Positions 51,201 through 63,500 are shown, counted from the first letter of the stretch. The stretch is 64,000 nucleotides of DNA from Sanderia malayensis (GCA_013076295.1 RQOL01000618.1:3782001-3846000); one strand, 5' to 3'. Translations and numbers: made by a program. Notes: generated from the letters alone by a model not told the origin.

Positions 51201-54200
51201 AGCACATACCAACAGAACAATCTTTTTCATCAGATCCATCTAGACAATCTTCTTCACCATCACATTTCCATGACTCTGATATACACTGTCTATTGTTCGC
51301 ACATTTCACTTGTCCACTAGAACATGCGGCAACGGACGTCCTCTTCCCACCACCACTACTACCGTCGCACCCCTCTTCATCTGTACCATCAAGACAATCT
51401 TCTTCACCGTCGCATCTCCATGATACAGATATACACTGTCCACTAGCACAGCTCATCTCCCCACTGGAACAATGCGAATCTTTCTTCTTAACTGCAATGA
51501 ACAATCTTCATTTTATATCATGTTGCATCTATCAGATCATCTAGGAAGTATTGCAACGCAGTGAAAAGCCGCGTATAACAAACAGTTGGCTGTGCATATA
51601 GCCTATTGTTAACAAATAATAGACTATTGTTATTCGTATTGTTTCCTTCCAGCAACATTGAAAGCCTTCGAAATTTCTTCGACAGAGCGGGAGTACGAGA
51701 TATCCGAACTAAATTCACACAAATAGAGAGCGAGGGGAAATATGAATCTGTTCAAGATGGCGAGTTGTTCGAGATAACGGAGTTGGAGATAGCGAGATTC
51801 AACTGTGCAATGAAATTCTGATATAACAAACTTTGAAAGTACAGAAACTATTGCTTACTGTGACTCATTAAACCCAGAATAAACTGTCCCACTAAGCTCG
51901 CTTCATCGTACAGAAAAGTTCGTTATATGCAGAGACTTCATGGCATATCGATCCTAATAAAAATAGTGCTTAGGCCATTTATTAAAAGAAAGTGAAGAAA
52001 TGATGATAAATATGGTATAAAGTGATATTCCAAGTATTATTAAATACTTACCTTGTAGAATAATACAATTCATACTAGGACTTCAGAAGAATATTCGAGA
52101 AACACCTAAACTGTCCATTCGATGGCCAAACGTCAACAGAAACTCAGCCACGAGTTTCCTCTGGTTTTAAATACACTGTTTTAATAAATGTTAATGCATA
52201 CGCTATGGTGCATTGCATTTTATAATAAAATTTGCTTTAATATAAAGCAAGAACATGCATTGCAGAAATATGTAGTTTAAAAAAGCGCTGTTAAACATGC
52301 GCGGTTTGCGATCGCAATCTTGGCTCGCGGCGGATCGGGTCGCGAAAAAATGAAATTATTTGTTATTTTATTTGTTATTGATGTATTTAATTAAGAATGC
52401 ATGTTTGATGTTGTTGATGCATGAAATGAAACGTTATATGGAGTGTTGTTTAGCTCTGAAAATTCTTGGACTGTAAAGGTTTATAACAGAATATGAAGCG
52501 TATAAAAATTAAGGCATTGGTATAATTAATTATCCACTCACCATTGCATCCGATTTCGTCCGAATGGTCATTCGAACCGCAGTCTGGTCGTCCATCGCAG
52601 ACAAACAATTTGTTGATGCAAGCCTTGGTGACGTTACATTGAAACTGCGAGGCAGAACAAGATGGAGGAGCTATGGGGAAAAGAAAAGCGGTATTACCAA
52701 TGGGTATTACATTTGTGAAATCAATACAATGTTACAAGAGAAATCGTTCCTCTTCATACTTCAGAAAATGATCAAAGTAATATCTAATCATATTAAGTGC
52801 TGTTCTCCAGAAGGGTTTACTCCCCTCTTACCCCCTGGTAACATGGGTTTTAATTGCATGCTCTAAGCAGGAGGCACTCAAATATACCTGATAAACAGAG
52901 GCATACTGCAGCATGCAACTGCGTTGTGCGTTACAATTTTTTATATCAGCTTATTTCCTTATTCTTTCTTGATCAATATGCTCATGAATAATCACAAATT
53001 GCGAATTGCCAACAACTGTAATGGATGATTATGAACCATACTTACCACACATTGGTCCATCAGTTTTGCTTTCATCACTGTTATCACCACAATCATCGGA
53101 TTTATCACAGGTCCAATGCTTGAGAATGCAACGACCATTCTTGCATTTGAATTCATCTGATTTGCAATTTGCTGCACCTGAAAAGAAGAATTTCCACGTA
53201 TAAATGCAGAGGCATACCTTCTCAGTAAGGAACAGCGAGTTTATTTCGAACTAAACTCGGCATTTTCAATTAGAATACCTCCTAGACAGATTTCACACCA
53301 TTCTTCTATCACAGCAGCCAGAACTAAACAACACTGGGAAAGGCGAAATCCATAGCTGTGCATCCCCCCGGGGTGTTCCCGACAGGCATGATGGGCAGTC
53401 AGTGGCATTTATAAATTCAACTCAATGAGAATAGCGGAAATAATACTTGATGTTGAACTGAATTAATCCGTCTGGCAGACAGCCTCAATTTCATTCATTG
53501 AATGGTGACGATTCAAAGCAAATGTGGTACGAGGACAGTCAGCCAATGAAATTCAGCCTCAATTGTTCTCGAAATACCAGCAACCAATCAAACGCATCCT
53601 CCTGTTGTTCAGAGAATTTATTTCAGCCAATCAAATTAAACCGGAAATGCACAAACAAGCCCCCGACACGCCTCTGATTCAAAACATTGATGAATGGGAC
53701 TAACAACGTCTCCTCTGTACAGCGTGCACGTAAAACTTTTGTTTTATGTGGTAAACGCTGATTGTGGGTTTCAAGTTTATCAAAATACTCTGCAATTATA
53801 CCACTGAATGAAACTCTTTTATCACGAAATTGCCGATGAATTCCCAAAACATAGACAGTCAAACCGAAAATCATTGAGCTTGCTCTCTTCATTCAATAAC
53901 TCGATGAAATATCTCACGCCCCTTTTGGCATCGGATATCAAAGAAAACTTTCACACCACGTAATCAATTTCAACAATTTGTAGTACTACTAGAAAACACC
54001 ATCGTTCCATACCAACAAACAAGGAAACACAGCAAAATTCAACCGCCCTAAATCATAACGTACAATTTTCGTAGCACGCATATTAAACTACCTGTATGTC
54101 GCGGCGTACCTGCACAGCACCCGGTTAGATGAATATAAATTTAAGGAGACTTTTCAACTCGGTGATTTTCATAACTGCGACTTGTCTAGACTTAAAGTTC

Positions 54201-54777
54201 AAATAGTTAAAAGCAAACTTACGACAACTCTTTTCGTCTGAACCATCCAAGCAGTCTTCCTCGCCATCACATTTCCATGCAAGTTTCACACAGGCGTTGC
54301 CGCTTGCACACAACATTTCATCTTTTTCACATGCTGACGCATCTAAAAAGATTTACAGACAATTAGAAAAATAAGGCGGCAGCGAATAAATAGAGACTAT
54401 ACATTTTTGAAGTATAATATAGCAACAGAACAAAATACACAACAACATCAAAACACGCTACTTTGGGAGGGTTGCAAAAGAGACGAGAGATTGTTTTCAT
54501 TTCTCAATTAATCTATATATTTATCCATTGGTAGGTGCTGTATCTTTAGGCTGGGAGAATCTGATGTAATATATCTGAGCTTAACATATATAGAAGTATT
54601 TTGGAAGCCTATATACAATAACATTATCATGAATATCTTGAAAGTTGGGTTGAGATTTATCATTACAACTCGTCGAGTCAATGAACCATTCAAAAAGCAC
54701 GCTTACTTACCAACACTTGGTTTCAAAAGATTTACAACAAACACGAGAAAAAAGGCGAGCCATTTATGTATCTCCAT
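42245..54777 (-). CDS. LDLR/VLDLR-family lipoprotein receptor
   Basis: A 24-exon model keeps frame throughout (about 1362 aa): 54777-54711, 54342-54223, 53177-53046, 52670-52542, 51491-51210, 51051-50914, 50622-50506, 50257-50132, 49854-49573, 49414-49277, 48633-48517, 48268-48143, 48036-47731, 47327-47199, 46815-46693, 46581-46456, 46369-46073, 45985-45880, 45453-45059, 44610-44476, 43862-43809, 43497-43402, 42983-42867, 42675-42245. Order: signal peptide (1-22), 16 LDLa repeats with C-D-x-x-x-D-C-x-D-x-S-D-E cores, two EGF modules (737-819), a six-blade YWTD propeller (820-1085, with VYWAD, IYWSN, VFWTD, LFWVD, VYWTN), a third EGF, two Thr-rich exons, a juxtamembrane LDLa, a TM helix (about 1240-1264) and a 98-aa tail. 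The tail has FDNINY (1306-1311) where LDLR has FDNPVY. Nearly all introns are phase 1. LDLR and VLDLR have 7-8 LDLa; this has twice that through duplication. Confidence 0.92.
43402..43862 (-). other. Thr-rich stalk exons of the LDLR-family receptor
   Basis: Exons 43862-43809 (18 codons) and 43497-43402 (32 codons) encode Thr/Pro/Lys-rich sequence ([21 protein letters not shown]). This matches the O-glycosylated stalk of LDLR in place and composition. Both are multiples of three with phase-1 borders, so either could be skipped without a frameshift. Confidence 0.7.
45528..45656. mobile_element. 129-bp MITE with 15-bp terminal inverted repeats
   Basis: The left end ccgcatataagaacc (45528-45542) and the complement of the right end (45642-45656) match at 14 of 15 positions. 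The inside has the self-complementary aacaataggctattgt core shared with other copies in the window. It is inserted in an LDLR-family intron. This is the best-preserved family member here. No target duplication is clear. Confidence 0.65.
48143..49854 (-). repeat. Tandem exon-block copy B of the LDLR-family gene
   Basis: Four exons (282, 138, 117 and 126 nt) encode five LDLa repeats. Their lengths equal those of copy A at 50132-51491, and two of the three introns are also equal (158 and 248 nt). The middle intron is 643 nt here versus 291 nt in copy A because of extra sequence near 48.7-49.2 kb. The first exon ends in a GC rather than GT donor (49572-49571). Confidence 0.9.
48805..49245 (+). 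other. 146-codon opposing ORF in the longer duplicate intron
   Basis: An ATG-initiated plus-strand frame fills most of the extra sequence that makes the copy-B intron 352 nt longer than in copy A. I recognise no domain. It may be an inserted fragment of another gene or transposon, or chance. The 3' part (gcatgaacgaagctaga) is shared with the copy-A intron. Confidence 0.2.
50132..51491 (-). repeat. Tandem exon-block copy A of the LDLR-family gene
   Basis: This is the partner of 48143-49854. Coding sequence and introns are almost identical; for example the third-exon LDLa differs by a single residue between copies (RSKKC versus RPKKC). Both copies keep phase-1 borders, so the duplication added five LDLa repeats in frame. 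The donor of the first exon is a standard GTATGT. Confidence 0.9.
51590..51650. mobile_element. Fragment of the aacaataggctattgtt family
   Basis: cctattgttaacaaataata followed by gactattgtt matches the reversed core of the 45.5-kb element. It lies in an LDLR-family intron. The ends are decayed. Confidence 0.4.
52052..52073 (-). other. Possible alternative first exon of the LDLR-family gene
   Basis: ATG at 52073 opens MNCIILQ and ends at a consensus donor (CAAG/GTAAGT) in phase 1, compatible with the next exon at 51491. A TATTTAAA-like motif lies about 100 nt upstream. The product would lack the signal peptide and first three LDLa repeats. If spliced as an internal exon from the CCTAG acceptor it would instead add an immediate stop. 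Confidence 0.25.
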
Positions 54778-57108
54778 GGTCAAATATGAACACAGCACTA
54801 CTGAATCCAAATAAGTATTTATCTCAGGCTGACTGTAGACGAGTTTGTTGCTTTGTTGTTGTATGCCTCTGCCTGCGCTAACAATGCATGGACGATGTTT
54901 TATTCTTATTTAAAATTCGAAACGAAAATCAGCTCACTTTGAAGAAAACGTTGAAGACAACCTACTCGATTCTCATTGGTCAATTTTCGATCAGTCTATG
55001 TGAGTCATTCCACAGGGTGTCCGAGAGAGAAATAATCTCATTAATATTTTATAATTTGCATAGGCATGCATAAGCATAGGTTACTGCGTGACATGTATTG
55101 AAACTCAAACTGAAAATTATATTTCTAGAGAGAGTTAAAGGAAAATATTGTTGAAATTGATGCGAAAGTCGTCTTTGAGAAACAGAAATAAGAACGGACA
55201 GAAAGGAACATGTTATGGCGTGAACTGGAGAATAACTTCAAATGAACATGATAAAACTTCCTTCAGAAAACTTCCTTCTTTAGCTTTCTCCACCTTTTAG
55301 AAAACTTCCTACATTAAATTCAGACAATATAATGTAAATGAAGCACATCAGAGTAAAGCAAATATTTTGAAATTTGCATGCTTCACACATGGAGTTATGT
55401 TTGAGCATTGCTTTTGTAAACAAACTCATGATGAAACGAAAGCAGGACGTATGGCGCTTCTTTGAACACGCGTTTCTTTTCTCCAATTCAAAGTTTCTCA
55501 ATTTTGCAGCCCCTTGTTTAACTATAGAAACAAAGAACCTGCAATAATACCTGTTTTGAGAGCGTGGTAGGCCAAAACGAGAAGTCTACTGTTTCATTCT
55601 AATGTTTACATTTGAACAGGTGTTTAGACAGATTCCTCATCTCAGCAGAGATCGAAAAGGAATAAATATATGTGAAAAAATGTTTGCTTGTGGATTCAAA
55701 TCAAAATAATATACCAAGCGAAGCAGACTCAACGTCTTCGGTTTATTAACTTCATTTGTTTGCCTGTAAAATGTTATAACTTGAAATGTCAATGTTAACT
55801 TGAATTTGTCTTTATTTATAATATGAAAAAATATAGTCCAAACACAAAGAAAGTTTTCACGAAATGATAAAACTATCAGAGATGTAGGAATCGAACCGGG
55901 GGGAGACATTTGAAACAAATGCCCCGCCTCCCACCTCTTTGAAAATATTTCAACGTTGCCTCGATATTTTAAAATGTGCAAAACTATGAGCGAGGCGAGG
56001 CTCAGCAAAATCACAGAGCTTCCTTCATTTAATTTCATTTGAAACAGATCAAGTTGTCTTTATATTCTTGATTTTTGAATTTTTCGGATTTGAAATTATG
56101 ATCCTTATAGAACAAACATATTATAAAAAAATTCCAGAAAATTTTGGAATTGCTCGAATGAATGTGGCTGTCCAAACATAGGTGTGGTCGTCAAAGTATA
56201 GTGCCTTTAACTCCTGTGCCCAGTCCCACCTAACCACCTTCCAATCCAATTGCTTCACACTTCTGTCTTTTTCCATGGAATTAAAACGGCCCTCATCAAA
56301 GGTGATAAATTAATGCATAATTAATCACTAGAAACAACAAAAATGAGCCTGAGAAGATATGGAAATAGAAATGGTTCGATAATAAAATGGTGCGAGCATC
56401 GTACGACTATTTTACGACTAGGAAACAGCTGGTCCCTGCTGGATAAAAAAAACTTCACAGACACACAGGTATAATCCGTAAAAATGTTGTTCAATGGGAT
56501 GGCTGGGTTTGGAAAAGCCATTTAAACTATGTATTTCTTGGCATTGTTTAAAACTACATACGTGGCAATCACTTCGATACCATAAGTGTGTTATGATCAC
56601 GCCAGGTTCGTGAAAGAAGTAAATAAAAGAAGCACATGTGTGATAAACTAAAGCAAACATTATAACAATTTTGTTGTGTGCGGAAAGGGAAACCCTTTTG
56701 TTTGACTGAAATTAAAAGCGAACCATTGAGTTCCATTGCTTGAACAAATTGAGCAAATTCAAATACAAATCAAACCAATTGGGGAATAAATTCGAATCGG
56801 ATATAAATAACATGGTAAATTAAAAGAAAACAATGTTAAAAACTCCAATTGGAAATAATAAGTGTGCTCCCATGAATGCATAATATTTTTATCACGGATA
56901 AATGATTTGCATCATGACTTTATCACGAATATAATGATTTGTCGTCTCATGATTTCAAAATGACAAAAACTCAGAAATTGAAATAACTGGACATTAATTG
57001 AAAGTGGCAGCCCTATGGTACTTGCATTTCCGCCAAGCAGATTCTCGGTATCTCTCGATTTTATCCAGACAGCTTTGTGGTTCGGGGATTCGCGGGTGCT
57101 TCACTCCC
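54778..57108. other. Upstream flank of the LDLR-family gene
   Basis: AT-rich sequence with no convincing gene. A minus-strand frame of 133 codons (55637-56038) shows no motif. It presumably contains the LDLR-family promoter near its left end; no TATA box stands out. Confidence 0.4.
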
Positions 57109-57758
57109 TATGGCAAGCGGATGTCACCATAATCAGATAAACCCACTTTTTCTCAGATAAAGTGGGTTTATCTGGAGAAAAACCCACTTTTTCTGCAATA
57201 AGTCACGTTTTCTGCAGATAAACCCACTTTTTCTGAAAAACCCACTTTATCTGACAGAAAAAGTGGGTTTTTCTGATAAACTGGGTTTTTCTGCAGAAAA
57301 AGTGGGTTTTTCAGATAAAGTGGGTTTTTCTGCAGAAAAAGTGGGTTTTTCAAATTCCGCATTGCTGCTGCCTGCGTCATAAGTTACGTGGGTGTGATAG
57401 AAGATTGTCCACGTGCGACTGTTCGAATGTTTCAGCTTTCAATTTCAAAAATGGATATTAACCCTGAAAGATTTACAGACAATTTTGAGGATTTACTTGA
57501 AGATGCCATCTCTAACATCGAAACCCTGAGGAGACACTGCATGTGTCTCCTTCTGAAAAACCCACTTTTTCTGCAGAAAAACCCAGTTTATCAGAAAAAC
57601 CCACTTTTTCTGTCAGATAAAGTGGGTTTTTCAGAAAAAGTGGGTTTATCTGCAGAAAACGTGACTTATTGCAGAAAAAGTGGGTTTTTCTCCAGATAAA
57701 CCCACTTTATCTGAGAAAAAGTGGGTTTATCTGATTATGGTGACATCCGCTTGCCATA
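57109..57758. mobile_element. 650-bp palindromic element with 6-bp target duplication
   Basis: Arms of about 210-245 bp are near-perfect reverse complements, beginning tatggcaagcggatgtcacc and ending in its complement. They are built of alternating 'aacccactttttctg' and complementary blocks. Direct repeats actccc flank it (57103-57108, 57759-57764). The unpaired centre (57360-57545) carries a coding-like frame starting MDINPERFTDNFEDLLED that runs into the right arm and stops at 57699. No transposase is seen. Confidence 0.8.
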
Positions 57759-57906
57759 ACTCCCAGCTTCATTCGACATGCATGTCAAGAAATTGTCAGC
57801 ATGCCCGCTTTAGCAAACTGGGATAATATCCTTCCTTGTTAATCGAGCAAAAAGCGAAAGAAAGACAGGGATATCCTTACCAGACACTTTTGGTTTTACA
57901 CACAGA

Positions 57907-58870
57907 TATGACGCGCCGTAGTGGACAAAAGGGTGTTTAGAATGCATTCAGGGTTTAGGAATTATTATTCACAGTTTTAGAAATTGCATTCGCTATTTTA
58001 AAACGGTATTCACTATTTTGGATTAAAGAATTTGCTACTTTAAAATTGCAATCACGGTTTTAGATTTGCGCCCAAAGTTTTAGATTTTCAATCATGGTTT
58101 TAGATTTGCGAGCACAGTTTTAGATTTGCGAGCAAGCACAGTTGAGTTTCAGAGGCAAGGACTTCATGTGTGTAAACTATAAGTCCCGAAATACAATTAT
58201 AAGCCAATGCATAATCTAAGGGGTAATGTGTGTGTCCCTACAATGTATATGTAGTGGATTAACACGTGTATAACACATGTATAACACATGTATTAGTGTA
58301 TCATCAGAGTACATTTGGGTGAAAACTCGTAAATAAAGTGAATAACAAGTGTATAAGGATGTGTACAAGTGAACAAAGGTGTATTAGTGTATCATCAGAG
58401 TGCAGCTAGGCGAAAATACTTATGCACACCCTTATACACTTGTTATTCACTGTATTTACGAGTTTTCACCCAAATGTACTCTGATAATACACTAATACAT
58501 GTGTTATACATAGCTATGTTATACATGTGTTATGCATGTGCTATGCACTACATATACATTGTAGGGACACACATATTACTCCTAGATTATGCATTGGCTT
58601 ATAATTGTATTTCGGGACTTATAGTTTACATACATGAAGTCCTTGCCTCTGAAACTCAACTGTGTGCGCAAATCTAAAACCATGATTGCAAATCTAAAAC
58701 TGTGGGCGCAAATCTAAAACCGTGATTGTAATTTTGAAGTAGCAAATTCTTTAATCCAAAATAGTGAATACCGTTTTAAAATAGCGAATGCAATTTCTAA
58801 AACTGTGAATACTAATTCTAAAACCCTGAATGCATTCTAAACACCCTTTTGTCCATTACGGCGCGTCATA
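57907..58870. mobile_element. 964-bp palindromic element with 6-bp target duplication
   Basis: Arms of about 440 bp mirror each other, starting tatgacgcgccgtagtggac and ending with the near-complement. They contain serial 'gttttagatttgc' and 'acacatgtataacac' sub-repeats. The direct repeat cacaga flanks both sides (57901-57906, 58871-58876). The ends TATG...CATA and the 6-bp duplication match the neighbouring element 148 bp away, though the arms differ in sequence. ORFs inside follow from the repeats and are not genes. Confidence 0.8.
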
Positions 58871-58876
58871 CACAGA

Positions 58877-60547
58877 CCGTCTCAAAAGATCGTCGTTATT
58901 TGTACTAGAACAAAGCCCAGATAAGCCGCACAATCGCCACGTAACACCATCTGCGAAGGCCCTTTTTCAATAAAGAAGTCACACCAACCAACCCTTGTGC
59001 GCATTTCCCTTCAAAACAAATATAACAAGAACAAGTTCTTCGCTTCTCACCCCCTCCCCCTCAACTCGTAACAATTTCTTTGCAAACTGCATTTAAAAGT
59101 AGTAATTTATTTTGCAAACATTGTAAAACAGACTACTTTCTCATTTCAATGTTCATAAGCCTACAAAGTATTTTGTGGTCAATAGACCAAAGTTAATAAG
59201 AATGTAAAATGCGATTAATAATGGAAATATCAAGCAAAATCTGTTTTCATGCGAGAAATAATTTCCTCTTACAAACGAACTTCCGAAAGCGTGTTGAATG
59301 GTTCCATAATTTTGGGTCAGCCAAATTTACCTCAAAAGATTCCATTCCGTTAACGCAAGTCTCGCACTTCACAAACAAGCCCCGTTGTTGTTGTTGCTGA
59401 GAAGCAAAAGCGAAGTGAAGTCAAACGCGTGCGCTCAACATGGAATTTTACCATCCCAATATTACCGGTAGTGTTTATACCTCACCCAGGCGAGATTCCA
59501 CTTCTCGTGAAGTGAAATATCAGTAGACCTGTGTTGGGTATTTAAAATATTCGACATATAAGCGCAAGTTGAAAAATACAAAGGTGAAACTTCGCTTGTC
59601 AGCCTCGAGTGCAGGTCAGGTGGGTGTCTATCTCGTATAAACGGGATAAACAGCCTCTGAGATACCAAGACAATGCATGCCTCTCCCTAATTCAAATCTC
59701 AAACTTGCCGACTCATAAGTGAAGCTGGCCCTGGGCCAAACTGCCAGATGTGGCCTTCGTGTTGTGTATTATTTATCTATGCATTGTTCAAGAAGCCAAT
59801 GAATTCTCTAGAAATCACACAATATAACAGGTGCACTCCACAAATGTCCAAATATAAAATTCTCTCTGACAGATCAAGTTGGCCTGATCCGACAAAGAAA
59901 GTAAACAACAGAACAGTAGAGGGCGGTAAAGAACATGTTTCAACGAAGCGGAAAAAGTATGCAAAAATGGGAAAGGGTGCTTGGAAGGAAGCCAACAATG
60001 ATAAATCCCAAATGGTTGCAGGTTTTCATGTGGATATGGCATGCTTGCTTTTAAATTAAGCAAACAATAAAGATCATCTTTACAAGAATAAATCGGGCAG
60101 GTTGAAAGATAATTACAAGTCGGCGAAAACCTTTTGAGAACAAAAGCAAACCAACACACCAGGAAAAATTTTAATCAGCGAAAACCTGGCAAAGTTACCA
60201 TTCCGATATATAACCACAATCAAAATATAAGCTATCTTGCTTGAGAAATTAGCAGGCTTCGTTTGTCACAGGGAAATCAACACGCGTTGAAACCAAATAT
60301 AACCCACAAGAAAACGAGCATATAGTGTGAGGTTGCAAAATCTTTAATTAACAAACTGGATAAGGGAAATTAAAATTACTATATTGTCCTGTCACTTATA
60401 AAAAAGTGATCCGGCACAGGGCTTGGCTGACTTGGAAAGGAGGCTCTGACTTGAACTTCTTTTAAGAACCTCAACAAATGAGCCGAAAGACCCCGCACCT
60501 ACACAAGCCTCGCTTTAAGAACGAGGCTGAAGTACGGATGATATGAA
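58877..60547. other. Intergenic region and 3' flank of BRIX1
   Basis: A plus-strand frame of 103 codons at 59748-60059 (basic centre, no motif) is opposed by similar-sized minus-strand frames, so I do not call a gene. The right end probably holds the BRIX1 3' UTR. Confidence 0.4.
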
Positions 60548-63500
60548 TCACTTGTTTTTGGCGGCAAGAATATCTGCTTGTGTCACGGTATGAAAAACCG
60601 ATTCGATTTCATCTTGTGGCAAAACTCTATCTTGCAATCGCAGTTCAAGATTTTTTTGAGCTTCTTGACGATTTGCATATTTATATGAAGCTTTCTTCCT
60701 CAAATTACGACGGTGCTAAAAAATAAATTTACAACATTAAATCGAGAGAATATTCCAGCATTAAAATAAGCATCAAATCAATTAAATTATCTCAATACAA
60801 TACAGAAATACACAAAGCAAATAAAAACATTTGGCTACTAATGTTTCCAGGTTTCTGCGAAAGTGCAAAAGAAAAGGTTTTGTATTTTATAGACTGAGCT
60901 TTGTTGAACATTGAGTCTTTTTCAGATTACGCAGCTCTTCTTAGTCAATATTAGCATTACCATGGTTTGGGAAAATTCTCTGTGGTTTTTAACCCATCAC
61001 TTCTCTTATCCCCTTATCTGGACTTAATCTAATAGACAAAGTCGCATAAAGATTGCAGTAAGCAATTATTTGTTGTGTATTAAAAAGAAATCATGGTGGT
61101 TAGAGTAATCAAAAGATATCTAATAATAAGAAAAGTTGTAATTTGAAGATTATTTGCAAGTATCAAAAAGGATTTGAAATGTTTTAGCATTTGTAACAAA
61201 GAACTAATAATCATCAACTTTTATCTACTTTTTCAATTTATTGCATGGCGGCCTTCGTTCGTGCAATGAATATCAGCCTTATGTCTTACAAATCCTTACA
61301 CGTCACAGTTTAGTAAATTCTGTTGTGGCTACAATATTTTATACTTAAAAAGCTTAGATTAGCAATCAATTGGTATACTTAAAGTTTCTAAATTTATTGG
61401 CATGACAATTTTGTTGGCATTTTAGTACTTAAGTGTCTCAATCGATTTCTTATATTCAGAACAACCCGTGCAGATCAAAACCAAAATCATAATATTTTCC
61501 CAATAAAATTCTCGATATTCACTGAGGCCTTGCCATGCACAAACTAAAATCGATGGACTCCTTTTTAAGAATGGAAATTTTGCAGTTTCGTAATTATTCC
61601 TGAGCCTGGTACTAAAGTTTCTGAAATTCCCACCCATCCCATTTCTAGCTTGTTATAAACCAGTTTAATATAAAACGTGTAAACAATAAATCAATTGTTA
61701 GTGAACAGTAGAGGAGCCTCCTAATTCTTATATTCTAAAAAGAACTATACAAAACTTCCTACATCAATTTTCTATAATATGCAGTAGGCTCTTCTGTAAT
61801 TCACTGAACTATACATCACTAATGTTATCAATAAAGCACAAAGCGAAAGGTCTTTGAAATTCCGAATTCCAAAAATTACTTGACGCATAAATACGTCAAA
61901 CCTTATAGACCCATACAATTTGAAATATGCCAAATTAAGAACCTAATAACTTTGATTTGAAGCAATTGTTAAACATTATGGGAAAGATGGCACGGTTTCG
62001 ACATACATTTCCTGTCTCCGTTCTGTTTCGACAGATAAATACATGCAATCTGGTAGATTATAGGCCGAAGTTCCACTTGAAAATCTGCATTGAAATGGGA
62101 CTTGGGTTATTTCAATGCTTGTCCATCTTAGCCTCCTCACGAGTTCTGCACACCTCCAAGATTATCCCTTAAGAACGGTCTATATATCCTAAATACACTG
62201 CAATCCCTTCGGATGAACATTCTTACATGGAATTACAATTGCAAAAACTGTTTTGCTAACAAAACAACAAATGACCATGGCAAAAACTAAAATTGGTAAA
62301 ACCTGTGGTCTCGATATGAATGATGGCGTATTAGAGAGCTGGATCTAGTAACTTATAACGCGCAGAATCGATAAGGCGCCAACTAACCTCGTTTGGAGAT
62401 ACATAATGCGGATTCTGGTACAATGTTGGTCCACCAAAACTTCCACTGAATATACGGATTGGATTCAGTACAAATCTTGGGCCTATTAAGATGTATACAA
62501 AGCAAATTAACACTGATAAAAAGCAACAGAATGTAGTAGCGCTATTTCAATGTTTAGGATCTTTGCTCAAATTCCAGGTACAAAGATAAGTCGTTTAAAA
62601 CTTCCTAGTAAGATTGTCGGAACTTGTGAAAATATCACTCACAGGGAGTCTGAACTTTCGAGTCCGAGTTTTTTGATCACTTTGAATATTAGTGGCTTTT
62701 TTAAACAAAAACGATCATTTTAAGACCATTTCATCCTATTATCAAAGATATGGAAAAGACATAATCTAAAAAATCCAAAGTAAAACCTTGAAGCAGTTTA
62801 CCTATTTCCGTTAATGAGAGGTCGTTTTGATTGACAATCTACAAAGAAAAAAAAATTTTAATAATTAATTATGGGCAATTTGGTGCAGGAACGTAATGAG
62901 AGGGGGGAGTTATGGAGTCACGACTCCCTCCCTTGCAGCAAATCTCATTTATTAATTGCATTCACTCAAGTGCTCTTTTATGGCTTAATTATCAGTGTTA
63001 GGTAACGGCCACCTCCCTTAAAATTCCTTGTCTCCACTTCGTTTTGGTGAAGCAAAGTAGAAACACGATGGAAATTTATAGAATTTCTAGTTGGGGAGTA
63101 TTATAAGATGAAACAATCTCGGACAACAAGAAAGCACTATGAAACAATGTACAATGTAATACACGATGTAATAGCATAACTGCAAAGGGCTGAGAAATTC
63201 CTTCAAATTAAAAGAACATTAACAACAGGTTTTTGAAGATTTTTGATCGAGTATAACTGCTAATAACCTTTACTAAGCTTATGCATTAGCTCTCGCAAGG
63301 CAACGAAGGACTATAGGAAACCCCTGAAAAAATCATTGTGTATTACAAATATTTTACAAAGCCCTGCAAAATGGTAAAGCACTAAAAAGCCCAATAGAGC
63401 CTCTACAAAACTACCAGTATCTCCAAGATTTTTAAACACTTATGGATGACCCACGAAACTCTGGCAAGCTCTTGAAAAGAAGCACATACAACATGAAACT

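Noticed and set aside
55860..55960. tRNA-like stretch on the minus strand (ccggttcgattcc next to an acceptor-like end)
   Set aside because: The B-box-like motif is present, but the T-stem halves do not pair, and no D arm or matching acceptor stem is found. At best it is a tRNA-derived repeat remnant.
55637..56038. 133-codon minus-strand ORF
   Set aside because: Low-complexity hydrophobic composition without a recognisable family; it overlaps the rejected tRNA-like stretch.
58369..58677. 102-codon ORF with Tyr/His/Cys-rich sequence
   Set aside because: It lies wholly within the palindromic element and follows from its short repeats.
59748..60159. 103-codon plus ORF opposed by a 114-codon minus ORF
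   Set aside because: Mutually exclusive frames of similar length, no motif and no junctions; treated as chance.
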